Assembly: GCF_949987515.2 (NCBI RefSeq)
Contig: NC_082698.1
Location: forward strand, 35,267,964 to 35,331,963
From: Delphinus delphis
Lineage: Eukaryota; Chordata; Mammalia; Artiodactyla; Delphinidae
Length of the DNA: 64,000 nucleotides
Direction of reading: 5' to 3'
Numbering within the stretch: position 1 is the stretch's first letter; every line of letters begins with the position of its first letter. A program made the position numbers and the translations under genes. Under the pieces are notes generated by a model. That model was not told where the DNA came from. It made no database searches and was given only the letters and a program-made list of their open reading frames with translations. Shown here piece after piece: positions 11,818 to 22,745 of this stretch.

Positions 11818-11946
11818 AAAAAGGAAGGAAGGAAGGAAGGAAGGAAGGGAGGGGGGGGGGGAGGGAGGGAGGGAGGGAGGGAGGGAGGAAGGAAGGAAGG
11901 AAGGAAGGAAGGAAGGAAGGAAGGAAGGAAGGAAGGAAGGAAGGAA
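11818..11946 (+). repeat. (GGAA)n/(GGGA)n microsatellite
   Basis: About 130 bp of GGAA units with a central G-run and GGGA units. The 72- and 112-codon frames here are repeat translations. Confidence 0.97.
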
Positions 11947-12170
11947 GATGGCCAAAGATGTCTGAATAATAGGCAAAGTTTCACTTTTTCTTACTGAAGT
12001 CTCTTTCTCAAATCTTAACGTGGTTAGCAGGTTCTGACACTGTCATTATTTCTAGCCAAACTTTTTAAATGACATCTTTAACTCAACAGGACAACTGTCT
12101 CCAGAATCATGAACTAGGGATGTGGGAGTCTTCAGGCCTTGTTCCCATCTTTCAGGGGTTGAAAGTTTTC

Positions 12171-12500
12171 TTTTTTAAAAATTAATTAATTAATTAATTA
12201 ATTTTTGGCAGCGTTGGGTCTTCATTGCTGTGCACGGGCTTTCTCTAGTTGCGGTGCACGGGCTTCTCATTTCTGTGGCTTCTCTTGTTGCGGAGCACAG
12301 GCTCTAGGTGCGCAGTCTCCAGTAGTTGTGGCACACAAGCTCAGTAGTTGTGGCTTGTGGGCTCTAGAGTGCAGGCTCAGTAGTTGTGGTGCACGGGCTT
12401 AGTTGCTCTGCGGCACGTGGGATCTTCCCAGACCAGGGCTCGAACCCATATCCTTTGCATTGGCAGGCAGATTCTTAACCACTGTGCCACCAGGGAAGCC
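12171..12500 (-). mobile_element. CHR-type SINE, long subtype
   Basis: (TTAA)n tail on the left, repeated AGTAGTTGTGG body units, and the head CCACCAGGGAAGCCC on the right. Flanks AGGGGTTGAAAG and AGGGAGTTGAAAG are an imperfect duplication. Confidence 0.93.
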
Positions 12501-12768
12501 CAGGGAGTTGAAAGTCTTCAATCAACTCTCCCTTTCTTGTTATTCAGTGCTTTATCTTTTTTTTTCTGGTGTTCCTCAGGCACCTACAATTTAAGCTTCG
12601 TAGGCACTCCTTGGCAGCAAAGGCCATTAAAGCCAGAAGCACAGTAATCAAAACTCAAGACTTAGTTTTATTAAGAAAAAGGCTCACTGAGATATTTGCA
12701 CTTTGTCGTACACTGTGTCATCAGTTTGTCAACGCTGCCTACACCTCCTCCTCAGTAAAAGGGAAGTA

Positions 12769-13052
12769 CAGGCATATCTCTGTTTTATCGTGCTTTGCTT
12801 TGTTACATTTTTTACAAATTGAAGGTTTGTGACAACGCTGCGTTGTCAGATGATGGTTAGCATTTTTTATCACTAAAGTATTTTTAAATTAAGGTATGTG
12901 CATTTTTCAGACATAATGCTATTGCATACTTAATAGGCCGCAGCGTAGTGTGAATATAATTTTTATATGCACTGGTAAACCAAAAAATTCATGTGACTTG
13001 CTTTATTGTGGTGGTTTGGAATTGAACCCACACTGTCTCTGAGGTCTGCCTG
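12769..13052 (+). mobile_element. Tigger1-like DNA transposon, internally deleted
   Basis: Both terminal inverted repeats are present (CAGGCATATCTC at the left; GAGGTCTGCCTG at the right) and TA dinucleotides flank both sides (12767-12768, 13053-13054). The left piece runs to about GACAACGCTGCGT and jumps to the 3' part GATGATGGTTAGCATTTTTT, so the whole transposase gene is missing. At 284 bp it is a MITE-like derivative moved by transposase from elsewhere. Confidence 0.9.
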
Positions 13053-13599
13053 TAGGTATGCAGACAGAAGCCGAGATAAAGGGCCATGTGCCTGGATAGC
13101 TGGTAAGGAGGACTGCCCCAGCCCCTGGGACCAGTCCCCATGGGGTCTGCTGCCCGGCCTCCCCCTGGGTTCCAGGAGATCCCACGTGTCCTTCCAACAA
13201 ACCCAACTTGTAGTTTTAAGATCATTTTAATAGTCCTGGACAAAGACATCCCTGCTTGTTCCTTCTCCATTTGTCATTGGACTCCTTTAAGAGATTCTAT
13301 GAGTTACAGTTGACATCTTTGCCGTGACACTCTAGTTTTATGAGTTTACTTACCAGTATGAAGTACAAGTTACTTGATTTTTGCTTTTATTTAATCAGAA
13401 CATCTATTTGGCTTAACTCACAATGGAATATAACAGTAAGCCAGAGAGTAACTGGGGATATTTGAGATAGGAAAATATTATCTCGGGTTATAAATCTGAA
13501 TTCTATCTCTAGTCACAAATTGTGAAGGGGATTTCCAGATAGCTAAAAAAAATGACTGGTTTCTTTTATTTATACAACATCAGCACATTCCATCATCTT

Positions 13600-13740
13600 A
13601 ACTCTTAAAAATCTGAGCTGGGAAAACCAGGCAGACTAATTCAACGCTAATTTTACAGGTCAGGAAACTGAGTCTTAGAGAGGTTAAAAGTCCCATTAGG
13701 CTGCTTGGCCCAGAGAAAGTTATTTTAGGCCAGAATCTCC
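13600..13740 (-). mobile_element. MIR
   Basis: TTTTACAGGTCAGGAAACTG, then AGTCTTAGAGAGGTTAAAAG, is the MIR core. Confidence 0.75.
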
Positions 13741-13749
13741 ACCCCTGGC

Positions 13750-14736
13750 CTTGACATCGGTGGGAAATGGATATTTCCACATCTCTGCTGTTGATAGGAA
13801 CTTCCCTCATTGCCTTGGGCAGGGACCGCTATTTCTGATGTGTGTCCTTAGGGACAGACAGGGCTCTCTTCATGGCAACAACTCATCCTGTACATCATGG
13901 GATGTTGCGAAGTATTGATTAAGGTTTTTCTTTTTCCCTGCTCCTGAGTTTGCTTTATGGAGCAGAGATAATACTATTGAGATCTTAAGTTCTCAGAGCT
14001 CCAATTCAAAGAAAGTCCCATTCTGGCTATAGGACCACTCCTCTCACCTGCTACCACCCACCATCATCACCTGTGCAAGACAGGGCCCCATGGGGAGAAG
14101 AGATATAAGAGGGGACTGGAATCTGGAAGGAGGTTCCCTTTGAGAAAATGCATCATTTTCAAAGAGAGGCTGCCCCTCTCTCAGGGAGAAGGTCACCCAC
14201 CATCTCTCCCTCCAGCTAGGGAAGTGAAGCCCCAGATAACTGTCTAAACTCTGGTGGATAGATTGCCATTTCGATCCCTAGAGATGAAAGTCTGCACTGC
14301 CTCTTGAGCTACAGACCCACCCCAGTAGTCTGAGCCCTGGGGAGAGATCAGGAGCAGGCGGGGAGGCAAAGAGGGATAAGAACGCCACCCTCAGGTTCTC
14401 ATTCCCCTAAAGGCACATAAAATGGAGCCCTCTTGTGCCCAAAGTCTCCAAAGGGTAGATGAGAGTGGCACCAGAGGGAGAACAGGGCTGCCAGGGACCA
14501 CCATAGTGAAGGGCACAGAGGTGCTTGCCCCAGAAAAATGGGGGAGCTGCTTGGAGCTGAATAACTGCCCACTGGGGGTCATTGTGTCTAGCACGTGTCC
14601 AACCCACAGAGAAGGAGCCGGGATCCAGGGAAGGACCTTGCCTGAGCAGCCATATTCAAAGAGGTCGTCTTGTGGCGTCTTCCATCTCCGTACTCCACAT
14701 GGAGGTGCCACCACCCCAATTGCTCAGAGAAAACCC
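13750..14736. other. Intergenic, no gene recognised
   Basis: GC-richer than its surroundings. A 142-codon + frame (14422-14850) runs into the 49-bp minisatellite and has no domain, so it is unlikely to be a gene. Confidence 0.45.
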
Positions 14737-14932
14737 TCGGGGTCATCTCTGACTCTCCTCTTTTCCTCACACTCCACCACTTTCCTCGGGGCCATCTCTG
14801 ACTCTCTTCTTTTCCTCACACTCCACCACTTTCCTCGGGGTCATCTCTGACTCTCCTCTTTTCCTCACACTCCACCACTTTCCTCGGGGTCATCTCTGAC
14901 TCTCCTCTTTTCCTCACACTCCACCACTTTTC
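14737..14932 (+). repeat. 49-bp minisatellite, four copies
   Basis: Unit begins TCGGGGTCATCTCTGACTCT and is repeated at 14737, 14786, 14835 and 14884, with almost no differences between copies. The last copy ends near 14932. Confidence 0.95.
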
Positions 14933-14949
14933 CAGCAGAAACATTTGGT

Positions 14950-15240
14950 TGGTTCTACCTTTAAAACACATCCACGCTCTGATCACCTTTCCTCACTTTT
15001 CCTTCTACCATCATCAAGCCACAGTCAAATGTCACCTGTCTTACTGCAATAGTTTTCTAACTGGTCTCTCTCTCTTTGCAATCAATTCTCATCAGAGTGG
15101 CCAGAAGATCCCTGTAAAACTTACATCAAGAGTTGTCACTCCCACCATAAACTTCTACCTCCGTGAGAGCAAGGACTCAGTTTTGTCTGCTGCATCCCCA
15201 GAACATTACCTGGCACGGTGTTAATATTCAATATGTGAAC
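14950..15240 (+). mobile_element. Ancient L2 fragment
   Basis: TTACTGCAATAGTTTTCTAA with CTGGTCTCTCTCTC, then GAGAGCAAGGACTCAGTTTTG and GAACATTACCTGGCACG, are L2 body and 3' terminus with a deletion between. Confidence 0.65.
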
Positions 15241-16020
15241 ATTAGATATTGTCAGGTGTTATTAGGCATTATGACTGTTAGGTAATAAGTGAGGCGTTAT
15301 CATACTCCTCATTTATACAGAAGATGCCTGAAATGGCCCAGGATGAGAACTTGGGTCTTTTACCTCTTAATTCTGTGATCCCTCTGATACATTCTGGGAA
15401 CTTGACTGCTGCGTTCGAGGCAGGAGCTCCAAGTGGGAAGATTCAGACTCAGGTTTTCCCAGATCTCACAGGTCCCAGCTTTCATTGTTAGAGGCCGGAA
15501 ACTGTACGTTTCTGTTTCTGTTTCTGTGGTTAGGCTACGGCTGCGTCTCCTGCACAGGATGTCAGTTAACCATGGCAGTACTCAGAAAGCAAACTGATGC
15601 AAGGTATTTCTTCTCAGGTTCGTCTCGGAGCAGTTCAATTACCAGTGATGAGGACGCCGAAGGAAGGAATAAACTGTTTTCAGCTGTTTTCAGGCGTTCT
15701 CATCTGAATCACAGGCTACCAGTCTGTTGGCATGAAATCCTGAAAATCAGAGATAAGGAAGAAATCCATTGTGAACCGAGGGCATTTAACATAGTTCAGT
15801 GGAGACTTTTGGTTCTACTAATTATTTGCTCTCTAGACTGTTAAATATAATTACCTGAAAAATCACAAATGTACACATGAAAAAAAAAAGTTTGAGAAGT
15901 TTGGTTTAGATCCTCAATGTTTTGAGAGGTTTTTGGTTTTTTGCTAAAACAGACATGTTTTGTTTTGGCTTCGTATTAGAAATTATTTTTCACTTAACTG
16001 GAAGTCAGATAAATAAGTGT
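15241..16020. other. Intergenic; one 119-codon frame of doubtful meaning
   Basis: A + frame at 15485-15844 starts MLEAGNCTFLFLFLWLGYG, which looks like a signal peptide, and contains a serine-rich SGSSRSSSITSDEDAEGR. No splice context, Kozak match or family similarity is evident. Confidence 0.3.
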
Positions 16021-16815
16021 TTTGGTTATCTATTGCTGTATAACAAGCCACCCTTAGACTTAGTGCTCTAAAATAAGGATTTGTCTTCTGATCCTGCATC
16101 AGGATCAGGTCCTAGCCTCTGCTTGCTTCCTTTGTGCCCACACACCCAGCTGTATTCAGTTGGAGACTCAGCTGTGCTTACTTTTTTCTATAAAGGGTCA
16201 GCTATTAAATATTTTAGGTTTCCATGGTCATATGATCTCTGTCACAAATACTCATGTCTGTTATTATAACACAAAAGAAACAATAGACAATTTGTAAACA
16301 AGTAAGTGTGGCTATGTTCTAATAAAGCTTTATTTGTGACTCTAAAATTTGCATTTCATATAATTTTCATGAGTCACAAAATATTCTTCTTTTATTGATA
16401 TTTTCCAACCATTGGAATGGTTAAAACCATTCTTAGCTCATAGGCTATACAAGAAGAGCTGGGCTCGATTTGGTGCAAGGACTGTAGTTTGCCAACCCCT
16501 ATTTACAAGGTCTGGGATGGTCTCGCTCATATGCCTGGCAGTTGCTGGCTGTTGTCCGGGGCACCTTGGTTTCCCTCCACAAGGCCTCTTATCCTCGGCT
16601 TCGGTTCCTGGCTGTCCCAGGGCTGCATTCCAAGTGGGGGAAGACAGAAGCTACAAGGACTCTTGAGGCCTAGGCTCCAGTCCTCAAACATCAACACCGT
16701 TATATTCTCTTAGTCAGAGTAAGTCACAAGTCCTGCTCACACTCAAGGATGAGAGAATAGACTCCACCTCTTGTTGAGAGGAGCCGTAAAATATTGTGGC
16801 CATATTTTTCACTCT
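16021..16815. mobile_element. Old LTR-like repeat split by MER1
   Basis: GGTTATCTATTGCTGTATAAC on the left, and TATGCCTGGCAGTTGCTGG and GAATAGACTCCACCTCTTG on the right, are parts of one common mammalian repeat. The middle is the MER1 insert. The class is not certain. Confidence 0.5.
16169..16500 (+). mobile_element. MER1-type hAT-Charlie DNA transposon
   Basis: TCTATAAAGGGTCAGCTATT, then ATATTTTAGGTTTCC, and the right end GTAGTTTGCCAACCCCT match the non-autonomous MER1 family. It sits inside another old repeat that resumes at 16501. Confidence 0.75.
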
Positions 16816-16830
16816 ACCATAATGAGTAAA

Positions 16831-17803
16831 TGTTATGGGTTAAATTGTGTCTCCCCAAAATTCAAATGTTGAAGTCTTAACTCCTAGTACCTCAGAATAC
16901 AACCTCATTTGGAAATAGGGTTGTAGCAGATGTAGGTAGTTAAGTTGAAGTCATATTGGAGTAGGGTAAATCATTGGAGTAGAGTGAGTGACCTTATTTG
17001 GAAGTAGGGTTTGTAGCAGATATAATTAGCTAAGATGAGGTCAGATTGGAATAGGGGATGGGCCCTAATCCCATATGAAATGTCCTTTATCAAAAGGAAA
17101 AATTTAGAGACACACATGCGCATGGGGAGATCGCCATGTGAACATGAAGGCAGAGATCAGGGTGGTGTGTCTACAAGACAAGGAACACCAGATTGTCAGT
17201 ATGTTAGTTTCCTAGGGCTACTATAACAAAGTACCACAAAGTGGGTGGCTTGAAGAACAGAAATTTATTGTGTCATAGTTCTGCAGGCTAGAAGTCTGAG
17301 ATCAAGGTTTTGGCAGGGTTGGTTTTTTCTGAGGGCTGTGAGGGGGAATCTGTTCCAGGCCTCTCTCTTTGACTTACAGATGGCTGCCTTCTCCCTGTGT
17401 CTTCATGTCCTCTTTCTTTTGTGTGCATCTGTGTCCAAATTTTCCCCTCTTATAAAGATACCAGTCATATTGGATTAGGACCCACCCTAATAACCTCCTT
17501 TTAACTTGATTAAATTTATAAAGACCCTACCTCTAAATAAGGTCACATTCTGGGGTACTGAGGGTTAAGATGGCAACATATGGACTTAGGGGGAACATAA
17601 ATCATCCCATAACAGCTAGTAAAACAACAGAAGCTAGGTGAGAGACATGGAACAGTCTTCCTCAAGACCTTCAGAAGGAACGAATCCTGCTGACACCTTG
17701 ATCTCAGAATTCTACCTTCCAGAATTGTGAGAAAATAAATTTCTACTGTTTAAGCCACTCTGTTTGTGGTACTTTGTGACGGCAGGCCTAGAAAACTAAT
17801 ACA
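16831..17803 (+). mobile_element. MLT1/MST-type MaLR LTR, split
   Basis: Begins TGTTATGGGTTAAATTGTGT and ends with AATAAATTTCTACTGTTTAA, GCCACTC and CTAATACA, as in ERVL-MaLR LTRs. An opposite-facing related LTR interrupts it at 17203-17613. A short internal duplication of the TTTGGAAATAGGGTT region occurs at about 16908-17010. Confidence 0.8.
17203..17613 (-). mobile_element. MLT1-type MaLR LTR nested in another
   Basis: On the - strand it starts TGTTATGGGATGATTTATG and ends GGAAACTAACA, with the usual CCACCCTAATAACCTCC (+ strand) middle. It is complete from TG to CA. Confidence 0.8.
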
Positions 17804-18116
17804 ATAACCATAAGTAAAAGGCAATTTTTCAAGAGCTGAAGCTGCAACTAGAAATCAATGACAGGTTATAACACGTTGAAGATCTGAAGTTCAGCACTCA
17901 GATGCTTCTATTCAAATCTGTTGACAGATAAAAATATTTAAGAAGTCACTTTGAGGGATTTTACATGTGTTAGCTACAAATACCAAGGGTTGGGAATCTT
18001 CACATATCACACTTTTTCAAACTAGAAATTCAGGCAATATTCTTGATCTTAATTTATATTCCTACACAAACATGAAAACATAAATTGAAGCAAACCAACA
18101 GTCAAATATCAAAATA

Positions 18117-18340
18117 GGGCTTCCCTGGTGGTGCAGTGGTTGAGAGTCCGCCTGCCGATACCGGGGACACGGGTTCGTGCCCCAGTCCGGGAAGATCCCA
18201 CATGCCACGGAGCGGCTAGGCCCGTGAGCCATGGCCGCTGAGTCTGCGCGTCCGGAGCCTGTGCTCCACAACGGGAGAGGCCACAACAGTGAGAGGCCCG
18301 CGTACCGTAAAAAAAAAAAAATAATAATAATAATAATAAT
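18117..18340 (+). mobile_element. CHR-type SINE, short young subtype
   Basis: Complete head, B box and CCGCGTACCGT end, then an A-run passing into (TAA)n. It forms an inverted pair with the copy at 18509. Confidence 0.94.
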
Positions 18341-18508
18341 TAAAATATTTAGGTTTAAAAAGGGGTATTTGATAACAGCTAGTCTAACTTCACTTAATAG
18401 CTGAGAAAAATGAAGTTCAAAAAATATGTATGATTTATCTAAATCCAGGAAGTTAGTCAAAGTGTTAGGTCATTTCCTGGGACCCACTATGCAAGAACTG
18501 TGATTTTT

Positions 18509-18722
18509 TTTTTTTTTTTTTTTTTTTTTGCGGTACGCGGGCCTCTCACTGTTGTGGCCTCTCCCGCTGCGGAGCACAGGCTCCGGACGCGCAGGCTCAG
18601 CGGCCTTGGCTCACGGGCCCAGCTGCTCCGCGGCATGTGGGATCTTCCCGGACCGGGGCACGAACCCGCGTCTCCTGCATCGGTAGGCGGACTCTCAACC
18701 ACTGCGCCACCAGGGAAGCCCT
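18509..18722 (-). mobile_element. CHR-type SINE, short young subtype
   Basis: T-run then GCGGTACGCGGGCCTCTC through to CCAGGGAAGCCC. Perfect 16-bp duplication AAGAACTGTGATTTTT at 18493-18508 and 18723-18738, so it is recent. Confidence 0.96.
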
Positions 18723-18949
18723 AAGAACTGTGATTTTTAAATTCTTGACCAAGTGCTCTTTCTGCCAGCCAGCTAGCTCGTCTCCTTCTTTTAAATTTAA
18801 CTGAGAAATGTCATATTGCATAATTTCAGTTTAGGGTTTATATATTTTTTTACATATATATTCTCATCTTTGTCCCGAATGATAGGATTTATTATCTCAG
18901 TTTTATAGGTGAGAAATGGGAGTTCAAGATCACTCAAGATAACCAATTT

Positions 18950-19136
18950 GGACTTTCCTGGTGGTCCAGTGGCTAAGAATCTGCACTCCCCATGCAGGAG
19001 GCCCAGGTTCGATCTGTCTTCAGGGAACTAGATCCCACATGCCGCAACTAAGAGTACGCGTGCCGCAACGAAGATCCTGCGTGTCACAGTGAAGGCCTAG
19101 CACAGCCAAATAAATAAATAAATATTAAAAAAAAAA
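18950..19136 (+). mobile_element. CHR-type SINE
   Basis: GGACTTTCCTGGTGGTCCAG head and (AAATA)n tail. Perfect 13-bp duplication AGATAACCAATTT at 18937-18949 and 19137-19149. Confidence 0.94.
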
Positions 19137-19689
19137 GATAACCAATTTAAGTGGACAGAACTTGAACTCAGGTCTTCAGATTCCAAACTCAATCCACTTT
19201 CTACTACACTTCAGCTGCCTCCCTAATAATGAATGAAGACATCTCAGAATACAAAGCCAATTGGACCACAGAATCAAGGAAATTAGATCTCACCTTAAGT
19301 TGTGAAACCAAAGCTTCACTGTAAAAGCTCTATGAGTCAACTTATTTTTTAAACCAATATTTACTTATAAATATATTTTATATATTTTAAATATATATGT
19401 ATGTATGTACATTTATATACATATATATTTCTCAAATTCCTGCCCTAAATTTGGTGACAGGGATATGGATTCTCATTTTGTGGCGTGAAAGACGAACTAG
19501 CATGGAGCGTATCCCATAGTGGGTGGAGTTTTCAAACACTGTTAACCATCGTCATCATATTGCTGTGTTTCCCATACTGTGAGATGTCACCAGTGTATTC
19601 ACTCCTCAGTTGACCAGAGCACCCTGGTCCTTGAGCATCTGGGCTAAGAGGGAGCTATCAGTATTTTCTCATTTCTCATAACAGCATTA

Positions 19690-19880
19690 CAGAGTTGGGT
19701 TTAGTGAAGAGTGTGGGCTTAGGAACCAGCAGACCTGACTTAGACTCTGGCTCTGCCACTTGCTAGCTGGGTCGATATAGCCTAGTTACTTAATCTCTCC
19801 AAGCCTCAGGGTCCCCATCTATAAAATGAGGACAGCAACTAGAAGTACTAGCACTGTACTCAGCACATGGTTCTCCTATT
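19690..19880 (+). mobile_element. MIR
   Basis: GACTCTGGCTCTGCCACTTG, CTAGCTGGG and CTATAAAATGAGGAC are MIR core text. Confidence 0.8.
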
Positions 19881-20564
19881 TGGTCATCAGTATTTTTCAT
19901 CTAATGCATATTATTAATTGGAGGGCATAGCTAAGCATTCAAGCAATGGAGGACAGGGAATTGGATGGTGACAGCCACTGGTGTTCATTGCTTAATCACA
20001 CTGCACACCATCCAGAGCATTTTTATTTTGGAAATTGTTAGCGTATTTTATCCCTGTTATCAGTTAAGGGGTCAAGTTCCTCTTTCTGCTTTGGCTGCTA
20101 GAAAATCAGAACCAAATTAGTGACTTAACCCTAATGGCAGGGCACGACTGGAAGGCCTGTGGATCTTTGACTCGACTTTTCTTTCTTCTTGATTATCATA
20201 CTGTTCAGTTTGTATTTTTTTTTCTTATCATAGTTTTCATTTTCCATTGTATCAAATGGCTTCTTATAAACGACTTTAAGTCTTTTGTGGGACAAGGTCA
20301 GGCATGTAACTAGGTTACTGAAGAATTTTGACTTGTTGGAGTATAAACATGAAACATTTTGATTTCTTTCAATAGCTGTTCCCAAGTTCCAATTATACTC
20401 CATCGAATCATTCTTTAGGCTTTAACAGAAGTTAGGTATATTCCATAACCTTCCTGTCACTTTCTGCTGTTACAATTTAGCCTGATACAGTATAAAACTT
20501 CAATCTCTTACGTGGTTCAAAGCTCCATACCTTTCCTCCCCACTTGTCAGGGTGCTAAATATAT

Positions 20565-20735
20565 GCAGAGGGAACTATACTCAGTATTTTGTAATACCCT
20601 ATAAAGGAAAGAATCTGAAAAAAGTAGATATATCTGTATGTGTAACTGAATCACTTTGCTGTACACCTGAAACTAACACAACATCGTAAATCAACTATAC
20701 TTCAATAAATAAAAGAAAAGAAAGAAAAATAAATA
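20565..20735 (+). mobile_element. L1 3'-end fragment
   Basis: Same 3' UTR family as at 7200-7350 (AACTATACTCAGTATTTTG; AACTAACACAACATCG), ending ATACTTCAATAAATAAAAG. It abuts and probably truncates an MLT2 LTR. Confidence 0.8.
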
Positions 20736-21117
20736 TATACACAGAGATTTATTGTGAGAATTGGCTCAGGTGATTATGGAGGCTGACAAGTCCCAAGATC
20801 TGCAGTGGCAAGCTGGAGACCCAGGGCAGCTGATGCTATAATTCCCGTCCAAGTCTGAGTCTGAAGGCAGGTGAAGACAGATGGATGTCCCAGCTCAAAA
20901 ACAGTCAGGCGGAGATCAAATTCTCGCTCACTCAGTCTTTTATTCTATTCAGACCTTCAACGGGTTAGGTGAGGGCAATCTGCTTTACTCAGTCTATGGA
21001 TTCAGATGTTAAATCTCATCTAGAAGCACCTTCACAGACACACCCAGAATAATGTTTAACCAAATATCTGAGCACCCTGTGGCCCATCAAGTTGACACAT
21101 AAAATTAGCCATTGCAA
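20736..21117 (-). mobile_element. MLT2-type ERVL LTR
   Basis: Read on the - strand it begins with GGCTAATTTTATGTGTCAAC. It carries TGAGCCAATTCTCACAATAAA near its end (+ strand TTTATTGTGAGAATTGGCTC). The left edge is cut by an L1 3' fragment. Confidence 0.8.
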
Positions 21118-22184
21118 GTGGAGAAGAGGAAGGAAGAAACGGAAAACTTGTCTTCACTTATAGTTAAGGTCCTCACCTGTTGCATTGCTAATTATCCAGT
21201 TTATGCCACCCCGTTCCCCCTGCTGCTGTGTAACTCCCTGACTAAAACATTTGGCTCCAGCTCCATGTGCTCTGCTCCTGGGCTCTCCTTCCATCTCAGC
21301 TCCCACTGAAGGTGGCATAGGCAACACCCTCTTGGTGGGTACTTGCACTGGATAGACAACCCTCTTAGGTGGAATAACAGCAAGATGGCTCAGGCCCAGC
21401 TCCCTGCAGTGCACTGTGTCCAGCTGTCCCATGGGCAGCTCAAGCTCATTGCCAGGCCCAGTGGTGGGCATGCAGCTGCAAGTGGTGGATCATTTCTCTG
21501 CACCTTCCACATCTCTCCAATCCTCTTTGATGCAGAGACAGAGGAGCTGGTCTGCTGTGAATATCCAGCTGGGGGAAGGAGATGCCAATCTCCTTTTCAT
21601 GCTTCCTCAATCTCTATACTCAATTCTCTTGGCACCTGCCCTCCTTACCATGTAACATCTTATTACAGGTATAAATTAATTAATAATATTTAATATTAAT
21701 TTATTGGTGATTTCTGGATATTGGAAATGTCAGATAGGGAGATGTTCTGTGTTTTCCTTCTCATAAATTCTAGCTCTGTTCCTGTTTTATTGAACTATTT
21801 CACTCTGTAATACATTGATCACCAGGCCTACCATATTTACTTTGGTCCAGGTACATTTACTTTACCTTAGTTCATTCAATTCAGTTCCATTTCAGTTAGA
21901 ATCAACTCAATTCAAATTCTGAGAATTCTCAGAATTTCTGAAGCTGGCCTCCATTTCCTCTTCTGTAAAATTATGGGACTGCACAAAATAGATCAGTGGT
22001 GACATAATTGTGGCAAGTGTGCTGCCAATCCTCATTCTGGTGTCCATGCCGACATGACTAATCAATCATGACACTTTTTTCTTGCCAAGTCTTGATCCAT
22101 CCTGAGACTATTTTTCAAAACAACCCTTCAGACTAGTAATGCTCAATTGAGTGTAGTTGGCCCAGGAGAAGCCACTCAAAGGAC
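21118..22184. other. Intergenic, no gene recognised
   Basis: A 116-codon + frame (21343-21693) overlaps a 105-codon - frame. Neither has a recognisable domain. Confidence 0.4.
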
Positions 22185-22385
22185 AAGTGAGATGAACCTT
22201 GGCCCAAGTCTTGGCTCTGTCAGTTCCCAGGTATGTGACCTTGAAGAAGTCACTTAACCTCGTTGAGTCTTAGTCTCTTTTTCTGTTAAAATGGGAACAA
22301 TAACCTCTAAATCACTAAATTCTAGAAAAAATCACCTGAGATAACAGATATCAGGCTTTGCAAATGTATAGCGCTTAACAAAGCT
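22185..22385 (+). mobile_element. MIR
   Basis: TATGTGACCTTGAAGAAGTC then ACTTAACCTCGTTGAGTC. Confidence 0.7.
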
Positions 22386-22524
22386 AAATAGTTCTTACTA
22401 CAATGGTCTCCATAATCTTCCCATCTGGGACATTCATTCCCATTGTGGCTTGGAGCCAATTGTCTCCCTGTAGCTGAACTCCTGATGTCAAGTCTAGCCC
22501 TGGGACAGGTATTTAAAAATACAG

Positions 22525-22745
22525 ACTGTAAGGTCAGAAGACCTGGGTTTGAGTCCCAGATCTCTTCCTTCTTAGCTGTGTGAACAAACTGCTTTAACTC
22601 ATCAGGCTCAGTTTCTTCATTGTAAAATAGGGAATATTAATCTTATCTGTATTAAAGGATTATTGTGAGATTTAAATGAGCTAATTAAACATTTATCCCA
22701 TGATGTGGCATATGGTGAATGCTCAGTAAATGGTAATAAATAGGC
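22525..22745 (+). mobile_element. MIR
   Basis: AGACCTGGGTTTGAGTCCC through ATTGTGAGATTTAAATGAGC, nearly full length. Confidence 0.8.

Noticed and set aside
14737..14932. CRISPR-like array of regular repeats
   Set aside because: The units are head-to-tail with no spacers, in a mammalian genome; it is a minisatellite.
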